The notes below the pieces were generated by a model. The model was not told the origin of the DNA. It was given only the letters and a program-made list of their open reading frames with translations, and did no database searches. Shown here piece after piece: positions 1 through 6,378 of a stretch of 8,769 nucleotides of DNA; position 1 is the stretch's first letter; the number at the start of each line of letters is the position of its first letter. The translations under genes and the position numbers were made by a program. This DNA is from a bacterium (GTDB lineage Bacteria; Elusimicrobiota; Elusimicrobia; Elusimicrobiales; UBA9959): positions 1-8,769 of the forward strand of contig JAKAMO010000101.1 in the NCBI GenBank assembly GCA_021812825.1, read 5' to 3'.

Positions 1-1691
1 AGAAGCGCCTTCTGCTGGAGCTGGACGATATCACCGGCCAGAAGGAAGCGGAGGAGTCGCTGCGGCGCTCGGAGGATTTCAGGCGCATCATACTCAGGTC
101 CGTTGGCGACGGGATAGTCGTGGTGGACGCCGGGGGGCGCGTACAGTACATGAACGAAGCCTCCGAGGGGATGCTGGGCTGGACGCTGCGTGAACTGCGG
201 GGCAAACCGCTGCACAAGGCCATCCATTCGAAGCGCGGCAACGGCTCTCCGTATCCCGAAACGGAATGCCCGCTCTACGAAGCCTACGCCCTTAACAAGG
301 AAAGCGTGGTCCAGGACGAGATACTCTGGCGCTCCGACGGCACCGGGATGTACGCCCGCTACTCCGCCAGGCCGATGATAATCGACGGCCGGGTCTCCGG
401 GGCCGTGATGACCTTCAGCGACATCAGCGAGCGGCGGCGCATAGAGCGTGAGCTGCTGTTGAACAAGGAGAGGCTGCAGCTGCAGAACTCGGCGCTGGTG
501 GAGCTGGCCCGCAAGAGGAAGAAGTTCCCCGCGGACACCGAGCTGGCCTTCCGCGAGGCCGCCGAGACGGCCGCTTCGGCGCTCGCGGCGGACCGGGTAA
601 GCATCTGGACCTTCAGCGAGGACCGCTCCTGCCTCCTCTGCGGCGCCGCCTTCGACAGGATCTCGGGCAGACATTCCGTAATGAACAGGATACGGCGCTC
701 CGACTGTCCGATGTTCTTCCGCCACCTGGATTCCGGCCGGCTGCTCTCTTCGGATGACGAGGCCGCCGGGCCCAACCTGCCGGAATTCATCAGGTGCCTG
801 CCGTCCAGCTGCCGCCCCGGGGCGGTCATGGTCATGCCCGTGACCGTGGGCAAGAAGCCGTACGGGGTGATCTGCGCCGAGAAGAAGGCGGCCCCGCCGG
901 CCTGGCGGATCGACGACCGCAACCTGCTGGGCGCCGTGGCGGATTTTGTGGCGATAGCGCTGCTGGGAGAGGAAAAGGCGCGTCTCTCCACGATGAAGGA
1001 TTTCCTGACGCACACCATCGTGCACGACCTGAAGAGCCCGCTGGTGTCCATCATCCTGGCCGGGCATATGCTGTCGGACGACGGCGGCAAGCCGCTCTCG
1101 GAATCCCAGCGGGAAGTGCTCTCCATCCTGAACTCCCAGGCCGAGAAGATGAAGCGCATGATCTCCGATATCCTCGACATCAACAGGCTGGAGGAAGGGA
1201 AGCTTTCCCTGCGGCGCGAGAAGCTGGGGGCCGACGAGCTGCTGCGCGCCGCCGCGGGCTCGATGAAGATACTGGCGGATTCCGACGGCAAGCGTATAAG
1301 CCTTAAGGCGTCGCCTTCGCAGGTCTACGGGGAAAGGGAGCTGCTGCGCCGCGTGCTGGAGAACCTGCTGTCCAACGCGCTGAAGTTCTCGCCGGCCGGT
1401 TCCGAGATAGAGGCCGGTTCCAGGCTCTCGGCGCGGGCAGGGTACTCGGAATTCTACGTGCGCGACCGCGGCCCGGGCATACCCCGGGAGTTCAGGGAAA
1501 AGGTGTTCGAGAAGTTCGTGCAGCTGGAAGGGGCGGCCTCCGGGAAATGGGGAGGCAAAGGACTGGGGCTGGCCTTCTGCAAGCTGGCCGTCGAGGCCCA
1601 TGGCGGGCGCATCTGGGTGGAGGACGCGGCGGGCGGCGGCACGCTGCTGGTCTTCTCCGTTCCCTCCAGGCCGCCGGCCGGAGCGAAATAG
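1..1691 (+). CDS. PAS-GAF sensor histidine kinase (5' partial)
   Basis: This is a sensor kinase that autophosphorylates on histidine and should pass the phosphate to an unseen response regulator. The frame is open from base 3, so the start lies outside the window; the GTG at 120 is internal. The first codons (LDDITGQKEAEESLRRSE) look like the tail of an upstream PAS domain. A second PAS follows at about 75-440, a short helical linker at about 440-520, and a GAF domain at about 540-960. The HisKA helix has the H-box HDLKSP, with the phospho-acceptor His at 1023-1025. The HATPase domain shows the N-box ENLLSNALKF (about 1359-1390), the G1 box DRGPGIP and the G2 box GKGLGLAF. No membrane segment or receiver domain is visible, so the visible part is cytosolic. 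The SRAP gene begins 13 bases after the TAG, suggesting one transcript. The signal sensed cannot be read from the sequence. Confidence 0.93.
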   Translation, partial: KRLLLELDDITGQKEAEESLRRSEDFRRIILRSVGDGIVVVDAGGRVQYMNEASEGMLGWTLRELRGKPLHKAIHSKRGNGSPYPETECPLYEAYALNKESVVQDEILWRSDGTGMYARYSARPMIIDGRVSGAVMTFSDISERRRIERELLLNKERLQLQNSALVELARKRKKFPADTELAFREAAETAASALAADRVSIWTFSEDRSCLLCGAAFDRISGRHSVMNRIRRSDCPMFFRHLDSGRLLSSDDEAAGPNLPEFIRCLPSSCRPGAVMVMPVTVGKKPYGVICAEKKAAPPAWRIDDRNLLGAVADFVAIALLGEEKARLSTMKDFLTHTIVHDLKSPLVSIILAGHMLSDDGGKPLSESQREVLSILNSQAEKMKRMISDILDINRLEEGKLSLRREKLGADELLRAAAGSMKILADSDGKRISLKASPSQVYGERELLRRVLENLLSNALKFSPAGSEIEAGSRLSARAGYSEFYVRDRGPGIPREFREKVFEKFVQLEGAASGKWGGKGLGLAFCKLAVEAHGGRIWVEDAAGGGTLLVFSVPSRPPAGAK

Positions 1692-1704
1692 GGAGGAAGG
1701 GCAT

Positions 1705-2436
1705 ATGTGCGGCAGATATTCTCAGACGCTGGACCTGGCCGAGGTGGTAAAGCGCTTCGGCCTGAAGCCGCCGCCTTTCAACTGGAAGCCCAGCTTCAAC
1801 ATACCTCCAGGGGGCAGGGTGCCGGTAGTCTGCGCCGGCGGCCTCAAGCTGATGAAATGGGGCTTCCTCCCTGCCTGGTCCTCCTCTCCGGGACAGGCCG
1901 GCTCCCCGCTGCCGCTGTTCTCCTCCGGGAACACGCTGGAGCGGAAATACTCGGAGGAGGGGGCCCCGGAGGCGGCGCCGCTGCCGGAAAGGGAGGGCTT
2001 CATCAACGCCCGCGCCGAAGGCATAGCCTCCAGGCCGGCCTTCCGTTCCGCGTTCTACCGCTCGCGCTGCATAGTGCCGGCCGACGGCTTCTATGAATGG
2101 CATTCCGCCGCCGGGGTAAGGGCCCCGCACCGCTTCGAGCTCCGCGAGGGCGGGCTTTTCGGCATGGCCGGGGTCTACGAGGAGAAGAGCGAGACCTTCG
2201 CCGTGATAACCACCGCCGCCAGCGCGCTGGTGCGCGCCGTCCACCACCGCATGCCGGTCATCCTGGAGCAGCGCCACGAGGCGCTATGGCTGGACCCGAA
2301 GTTCCGCGACAGCGAGACACTGCTGCCGCTGCTGAGGGCTTACGATTCCTCCCTGATGCGCGCCTTCAGGGTCTCCGACGTGGTCAACGATCCAGCGAAC
2401 GATTCCCCAGACTGCGCGAAGCCGCTGGAGGCCTGA
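1705..2436 (+). CDS. SRAP/HMCES-YedK-type abasic-site processing protein
   Basis: SRAP proteins crosslink covalently to abasic sites in single-stranded DNA through the N-terminal cysteine, shielding the lesion during replication. The start at 1705 is fixed by the invariant MCGRYS: Cys2 becomes the nucleophile after Met removal. A GGAGG at 1692-1696 precedes it. The open frame runs further upstream, but that part overlaps the kinase. The 243-residue product keeps the family residues: Asn101 in INARAE, Glu131 in DGFYEW, His180 in HHRMP, and the C-terminal VVNDPANDSP motif. Between Trp58 and Phe99 there are 40 residues, against roughly 5-10 in E. coli YedK and similar bacterial proteins. The extra loop is rich in Ser, Pro, Gly and Glu and probably disordered. 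The gene sits 13 bases after the kinase and 5 bases before the sirtuin. Family assignment is secure; the role in this cell is inferred. Confidence 0.95.
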   Translation: MCGRYSQTLDLAEVVKRFGLKPPPFNWKPSFNIPPGGRVPVVCAGGLKLMKWGFLPAWSSSPGQAGSPLPLFSSGNTLERKYSEEGAPEAAPLPEREGFINARAEGIASRPAFRSAFYRSRCIVPADGFYEWHSAAGVRAPHRFELREGGLFGMAGVYEEKSETFAVITTAASALVRAVHHRMPVILEQRHEALWLDPKFRDSETLLPLLRAYDSSLMRAFRVSDVVNDPANDSPDCAKPLEA

Positions 2437-2441
2437 GGCCT

Positions 2442-3179
2442 ATGGACGCAACCGCCAGGGCCCGCGAACTGATAGCGGCGGCCGGGAAGGTGCTGGTCTT
2501 CACCGGCGCCGGCGTCTCCACCGGCAGCGGCATTCCGGACTACCGCGGCCCCTCCGGGGTCTGGACTAAGCGCGAGCCGGTGCTGTACGACGATTTCATC
2601 TCCTCCACCAGGTCCAAGCAGGAGTACTGGCGCTACAAGGCGGAGACCTTCCCGGCCTTCAGCCTGGCCGTCCCTAACGCGGCCCACCGCGCGCTGGCCG
2701 CTTTCGAGGCCACCGGCCGGCTGCTCGCGCTCGTGACCCAGAACATAGACGGGCTGCACCGCGCCGCCGGCACCGGGCCGGACAAGCTGGTGGAGCTGCA
2801 CGGCTCCGGGCTCTACGCGGAATGCCTGGACTGTTTCTCGTGGGTGCCGATGGGCGAGGCCCTGGACAAGTTCAACGCGGACGGGGCCCCGCCGCAGTGC
2901 GCCTGCGGCGGCTGGCTGAAGCCCGCCGTGATCATGTTCGGCCAGCCGCTGGAGCGGGAGACCCTGCTGAAGGCCTTCCACGCCGCGGAGGCCTGCGACC
3001 TCGTGCTCGCGGCCGGGTCCACGCTGAGCGTGGAGCCTGCCGCCTCGGTGCCGCTGGCCGCGAAGAGGGCCGGCAAGTCCTACATCATCGTGAACCGCGG
3101 TCCCACCGCCCACGACGCCCTGGCCGACGTCAGGCTGGAAGGCGACGCCTGCGACATACTCCCCGCCCTGTTCCCCTGA
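2442..3179 (+). CDS. Sir2-family NAD-dependent protein deacylase (sirtuin)
   Basis: Sirtuins remove acyl groups from lysines using NAD+, giving nicotinamide and O-acyl-ADP-ribose. The 245-residue product is one full catalytic domain. It shows the NAD motif GAGVSTGSGIPDYRG (residues 22-36), TQNIDGLH (99-106), catalytic His120 in ELHG, Zn ligands Cys128/Cys131 and Cys153/Cys155, and the NAD-binding stretch GSTLSVEPA near the C-terminus. The ATG at 2442 is chosen because the motif spacing then matches the family. The open frame continues back to 2097, but only as a shadow of the SRAP gene. DYRGPSGVWT resembles the SIRT6/7 group, and the usual FGE is FGQ (residues 166-168). The Tyr-x-x-Arg pair of CobB/SIRT5 desuccinylases is not evident, so plain deacetylation is likelier, though the acyl preference is not proven. 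The start is 5 bases after the SRAP stop, suggesting translational coupling. Confidence 0.93.
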   Translation: MDATARARELIAAAGKVLVFTGAGVSTGSGIPDYRGPSGVWTKREPVLYDDFISSTRSKQEYWRYKAETFPAFSLAVPNAAHRALAAFEATGRLLALVTQNIDGLHRAAGTGPDKLVELHGSGLYAECLDCFSWVPMGEALDKFNADGAPPQCACGGWLKPAVIMFGQPLERETLLKAFHAAEACDLVLAAGSTLSVEPAASVPLAAKRAGKSYIIVNRGPTAHDALADVRLEGDACDILPALFP

Positions 3180-3190
3180 TTTTGTAAAAT
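3180..3190 (+). promoter_or_regulatory. Candidate -10 promoter element with T-rich lead-in
   Basis: TTTTG is followed directly by TAAAAT (3185-3190), which matches TATAAT at five of six positions. It lies in the 20-base gap between the sirtuin stop and the phosphoglycerol transferase ATG at 3200. Initiation about 7 bases after the box would leave a leader of only some 2-4 bases. I see no good -35 box at 17 bases and no Shine-Dalgarno sequence, so the call rests on the AT-rich box in GC-rich surroundings. Confidence 0.4.
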
Positions 3191-3199
3191 ATAGCCCGG

Positions 3200-5107
3200 A
3201 TGAACAGAGACCGACGCGGCCTTTTTCTTAATTTCCTCTTCCTGTTCCTCGGTTTTTCCCTGCTGACCCGCCTGACGCTGCTGGCCATGGCCTGGCCTGA
3301 GCTGGACGCCGGGGCGTGGACGCTGGCCAAGGTCTTCGCCTCGGGCCTGCTGTACGACCTCGCCGCGTTCGGCTACGCAGGGGCCCCGCTGGCCCTGTAC
3401 CTGCTCGTGCTTCCCGAACGCGCCTATTCGCACTCGTGGCACCGGCCGGTCATGTACGGGCTGTTCTTCGCCGTCGCCTTCCTGCTGGCCTTCAACCTGG
3501 CGGCGGAGTACTATTTCTTCTACGAGTTCGGTGTCCGCTACAACTTCATTGCGGTGGATTACCTGGTCTACACCAACGAGGTGCTCGGCAACATCAGGGA
3601 ATCCTATAACCTGCCGGTGGTCCTGCCGCTGGTGACGGCCGCCTCGGCCGGGGCGCTGTGGGCCTTCGGGAGGCGGCTGGCCTTCTCCTTCGCCGAGCCG
3701 CTGACGATGAGGAGGCGCGCGGCCTTCTTCCTGCCGCTGCTGGCCGCGCCGGCCGTCTTCTTCCTTTTCCTGGACGGCCGCCTGGCCGCCGTCTCCTCCA
3801 ACGAGTACGACAACGAGGTCGCGATGAACGGCCTTTATTCCTTCGGCTCCGCTTACCTGAACAGCGAACTGCCGTACGACCGTTTCTACGCCACCAGGGA
3901 CGACGCCGAGGTCTTCGCCAGGCTCCGTAAGGACCTGCTGCAGCCGGGAGCGGAGTTCAAGTGCGGGGGCGAGGACATACTGCGGAAGATAAAGGGCCGC
4001 GGCCCGCTGAAGAGGCTGAACGTGATAGTGGTGGTGGGCGAGAGCCTGAGCGCCGAGTACCTGGAGGCCTTCGGGGCCGCCAAGGGCCAGGGCGTGATGC
4101 CCGTCCTCGACGCGCTGGCGCCCAAGTCCCTCTTCTTCAAGCGCTTCTACGCCAGCGGCACGCGCACCGTGCGGGGCCTGGAGGCCATCAGCCTGTCGAT
4201 GCCGCCGCTGCCCGGAGAGGCGGTTATCAAGAGGCCGGACAACGCGGACTTCTTCTCGTGGGGCTCGGTGATGAAGGGGCTGGGCTACGAGAACAGGTTC
4301 GTCTACGGCGGCTACGGCTATTTCGACAACATGAACGCCTTCTTCTCCGGCAACGGCTTCGACATCGTGGACCGGGCCAGCTTCGCCGAGAACGAGATAA
4401 CCTTCGCGAACATCTGGGGCGTCTGCGACGGCGACCTTTTCGCGAAGACGGTTAAGGAGGCCGACCTGGACTACAAGGCCGGCAAGCCTTTCTTCTACAT
4501 GGTGATGACCACCTCCAATCACCGGCCCTTCACGTACCCCGACGGCAAGATAGATATCCCTCCGTCCGCCAAGAGCCGCACCGGAGCTCTCAAATACTCC
4601 GACTACGCCATAGGCGAGCTGCTGGCCGAGGCCGCCAAGAAGCCATGGTTCAGGGACACGGTGTTCGTCTTTACCGGGGACCACTGCGCCAACTCGGCCG
4701 GCCGCACCGAGATGCCGGTATACCGCTACCATATCCCTCTGCTGATCTATTCTCCGGCGCACGTGAAGCCGGCGGCGGTGGACACGCTGTCGGCGCAGGT
4801 GGACCTGGCCCCCACCGTGCTGGGCCTGCTGAACGCCTCGTACGAGAGCCGCTTCTTCGGCCGGGACATGCTGGCCGGCCGGCCCGAAGGCCGCGCGTTC
4901 CTGTCCACCTACCAGAAGATGGGACTGCTGAAGGAAGGCAAGCTGGCCGTGCTCGGCCCCAAGAAATACCTGAAGACCTACAAGTGGGACGAGGCCACCA
5001 ATGACCTGACGGCCGATCCGTCCGACAAGGACCTGGGCGAAGAGGCCATCGCCTTCTACCAGGGAGCGAACTACCTCTACAAGAACAGGCTGGACAGGCT
5101 GAAGTGA
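3200..5107 (+). CDS. LTA synthase-family phosphoglycerol transferase, membrane-anchored
   Basis: This is an integral-membrane enzyme of the alkaline-phosphatase/sulfatase superfamily. Relatives (LtaS, OpgB/MdoB) transfer phosphoglycerol from phosphatidylglycerol to envelope glycans. The 635-residue product has five hydrophobic segments (about 8-31, 44-71, 85-107, 138-156 and 174-191), then a linker and an extracytoplasmic catalytic domain (about 272-560). Visible active-site residues are Glu281 in VVGES, the likely nucleophile Thr323 in GTRTVRG, His441 in NHRPF, and Asp494-His495 in TGDHC. The stretch FIAVDYLVYTNEVLGNIRESY (117-136 region) is a subfamily hallmark in my recollection. ATG 3200 is chosen because the next in-frame Met (residue 30) would remove TM1. 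No Shine-Dalgarno sequence is present. If the cell is Gram-negative, the acceptor is more likely a periplasmic glycan or surface polymer than classical lipoteichoic acid. The true donor and acceptor are unknown. Confidence 0.92.
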   Translation: MNRDRRGLFLNFLFLFLGFSLLTRLTLLAMAWPELDAGAWTLAKVFASGLLYDLAAFGYAGAPLALYLLVLPERAYSHSWHRPVMYGLFFAVAFLLAFNLAAEYYFFYEFGVRYNFIAVDYLVYTNEVLGNIRESYNLPVVLPLVTAASAGALWAFGRRLAFSFAEPLTMRRRAAFFLPLLAAPAVFFLFLDGRLAAVSSNEYDNEVAMNGLYSFGSAYLNSELPYDRFYATRDDAEVFARLRKDLLQPGAEFKCGGEDILRKIKGRGPLKRLNVIVVVGESLSAEYLEAFGAAKGQGVMPVLDALAPKSLFFKRFYASGTRTVRGLEAISLSMPPLPGEAVIKRPDNADFFSWGSVMKGLGYENRFVYGGYGYFDNMNAFFSGNGFDIVDRASFAENEITFANIWGVCDGDLFAKTVKEADLDYKAGKPFFYMVMTTSNHRPFTYPDGKIDIPPSAKSRTGALKYSDYAIGELLAEAAKKPWFRDTVFVFTGDHCANSAGRTEMPVYRYHIPLLIYSPAHVKPAAVDTLSAQVDLAPTVLGLLNASYESRFFGRDMLAGRPEGRAFLSTYQKMGLLKEGKLAVLGPKKYLKTYKWDEATNDLTADPSDKDLGEEAIAFYQGANYLYKNRLDRLK

Positions 5108-5121
5108 ACGGAGACGAAGGA

Positions 5122-5147
5122 CGGCCAGTCCTCCGTAGGACTGGCCG
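5122..5147. terminator. Perfect 11-bp hairpin in convergent spacer
   Basis: CGGCCAGTCCT pairs perfectly with AGGACTGGCCG around a CCGT loop, 15 bases after the phosphoglycerol transferase stop. Neither strand has a following T-run, so it is not a textbook intrinsic terminator. It may still end or protect the 3' ends of the two convergent transcripts. Confidence 0.55.
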
Positions 5148-5151
5148 CCTG

Positions 5152-5173
5152 CCAGGGCCGCGCGGGGCCCTGG
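5152..5173. terminator. Second GC-rich hairpin in convergent spacer
   Basis: CCAGGGCC pairs with GGCCCTGG across a six-base GC loop, only 4 bases after the first hairpin and 13 bases before the cyclophilin stop codon. It also lacks a T-run. The pair lies between two gene ends and probably acts as a bidirectional transcript-end structure; this is inference from position. Confidence 0.5.
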
Positions 5174-5186
5174 GTTATCCTCGGCT

Positions 5187-5900
5187 TCAGTTCAGCAGTT
5201 CCGCGCCCTTTATGTAGTCCAGCCTGGGGAAGCTGGCCTTCAGGTAGGCGTTGCCCTGCATCTGTACCTTGCCCTGGTCGGGGCCCATGCCCGAAGGCGC
5301 GCCCTCGCCGTAGCCGGAGTAGATGCTGTCTATCACTTTCATGCCGTCGACCACCTTGCCGAACGGGGAGAAACCCATGCCGTCGAGGCGGGAGTTGTTG
5401 CCGTAGTTGATGAAGAACTGCGTGGTCCTGGTGTTGGGGCCGGCCATCGCGTAGGAGATATAACCCTTTTCGTTGGACTCCTTCACCGGGTCGTCCTGGA
5501 TGCGGGCCCCGCGCCAGGCGGCGGCCACGGCGGGGTCGCCGTGTATGCCGAACTGGGCCATGAAGCCGTCTATAACGCGGAAGAAGGCGATGTCGGTGAA
5601 GAAGCCGGCCTTGACCAGGTTATAGAACCTGTCGGCGCCGAGCGGCGCCCAGTCGCGGTGCACTTCCAGAGTGAAATCGCCCTTCGTGGTGGCGAACTTC
5701 ACCTTGAAGGTGGCGGGGGCCTTCTCTACTGCCTTGGAGGGGTCTTTGAGTATGTCCATATTCGGTTTTATCTCCTTTAGGTCGGCCGGGGCGGACGCAG
5801 AGGGCTGCTCAGCTCCGGACTGGGCTGTTTCCGGCGCCTTCGGGGAGCAGGAAACGGCGAAAATAGCAGCGGATACTAACGCCAAATGACGGATGTCCAT
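5187..5900 (-). CDS. Lipoprotein cyclophilin-type peptidyl-prolyl isomerase
   Basis: Cyclophilins catalyse cis-trans isomerisation of prolyl bonds and help exported proteins fold. The 237-residue product starts with a lipoprotein signal (hydrophobic 6-16, lipobox AVSC, lipidated Cys18). A Ser at +2 favours the outer membrane if a Lol system is present. Residues 19-64 form a low-complexity linker. The cyclophilin domain (about 65-237) has RVIDGFMAQFG with catalytic Arg108, then QFFINYG and FSPFGKV. Where human CypA has His54, this protein has Phe107, and the Trp121 region reads RLDGMGF, so cyclosporin sensitivity is doubtful; this matches a bacterial subgroup ending in GNAYL...FP.LDYI. AGGAGGT (minus strand, 5917-5911) lies about 10 bases before the ATG. 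The gene is divergent from OsmC-MsrA and shares its promoter spacer. Confidence 0.94.
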   Translation of the reverse strand: MDIRHLALVSAAIFAVSCSPKAPETAQSGAEQPSASAPADLKEIKPNMDILKDPSKAVEKAPATFKVKFATTKGDFTLEVHRDWAPLGADRFYNLVKAGFFTDIAFFRVIDGFMAQFGIHGDPAVAAAWRGARIQDDPVKESNEKGYISYAMAGPNTRTTQFFINYGNNSRLDGMGFSPFGKVVDGMKVIDSIYSGYGEGAPSGMGPDQGKVQMQGNAYLKASFPRLDYIKGAELLN

Positions 5901-5944
5901 TTTTGAGGGAACCTCCTGTGACGGATACTAGCGAGAGAGAAAGT

Positions 5945-5952
5945 ATTATAAT
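5945..5952. promoter_or_regulatory. Palindromic -10 core of a divergent promoter
   Basis: ATTATAAT is its own reverse complement. It gives TATAAT at 5947-5952 on the plus strand (toward OsmC) and TATAAT at 5950-5945 on the minus strand (toward the cyclophilin). The plus-strand leader would be about 18 bases and carries GGAGG at 5968-5972 before ATG 5977. The minus-strand leader would be about 38 bases. Good -35 boxes are not evident on either side. The surrounding AT-rich patch stands out in GC-rich DNA. Confidence 0.6.
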
Positions 5953-5976
5953 AAAAAGACGGCACCTGGAGGAAAC

Positions 5977-6378
5977 ATGGCTTTCAAGATAAACGCGGTT
6001 TACGCTGGCGACGATCAGGTGGAGCTGGAGCACTGCCTCAGCGGCAATAAAATGCGCACCGACCTGCCCCCGGATAACGGAGGGCGCGGCCGCACTTTTT
6101 CGCCCACGGACCTTACCACCGCCTCCGTGGCCTCGTGTATACTCAGCATAATGGTAAAGGTGGCCAAGCATGACGGCATAGACATGGCCGGAGCCTCCAT
6201 AGAGATAGAGAAGCATATGACGGAGGCCCCGCGGCGCATAGCGGCCCTGACGGGCGTGGTGAAGCTGCCGGCGGGGCTGGACGCCAAGCAGCGCGCCAAG
6301 CTGATGGCCTGCGTGAAGGCCTGCCCGGTCAGCCGCAGCCTGCACCCGGACATCAGGCTGGAGCTGGAGGAGGCGTGA
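5977..6378 (+). CDS. OsmC-family thiol peroxidase-like protein
   Basis: OsmC/Ohr proteins are cytosolic dimers that reduce organic hydroperoxides with a pair of cysteines. The 133-residue product is of normal length. It has the TFSPTDLTTASVASC segment with Cys54 at the start of the central helix, and ACPVSRSLHPDI with Cys116. These two correspond to the peroxidatic and resolving cysteines of the family. Cys112 and Cys20 are additional. ATG 5977 has GGAGG 4 bases upstream. The stop codon overlaps the start of msrA (GTGA, 6375-6378), so the two are very probably co-translated. Some OsmC-fold proteins are not peroxidases; the conserved pair supports redox activity but the substrate is not shown. 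Confidence 0.92.
   Translation: MAFKINAVYAGDDQVELEHCLSGNKMRTDLPPDNGGRGRTFSPTDLTTASVASCILSIMVKVAKHDGIDMAGASIEIEKHMTEAPRRIAALTGVVKLPAGLDAKQRAKLMACVKACPVSRSLHPDIRLELEEA

Noticed and set aside
1600..1704. Upstream extension of the SRAP frame
   Set aside because: SRAP proteins need Cys at position 2, so MCGRYS at 1705 must be the start; the extension overlaps the kinase.
2097..2441. Upstream extension of the sirtuin frame
   Set aside because: The 115 extra residues are Arg/Ala/Pro-rich shadow of the SRAP gene; sirtuin motif spacing fits the ATG at 2442.
2442..3179. Sir2 gene as part of an anti-phage defence system
   Set aside because: Defence SIR2 proteins are generally NAD-depleting domains fused to or beside other effector genes. 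This one has the zinc cysteines and length of a normal deacylase, and its neighbours are not defence genes.
3080..4762. 560-codon open frame on the minus strand opposite the phosphoglycerol transferase
   Set aside because: It is low-complexity, rich in Arg, Gly, Val and Gln, has no domain, and lies opposite a gene with full catalytic motifs. It is a by-product of GC-rich codon bias.
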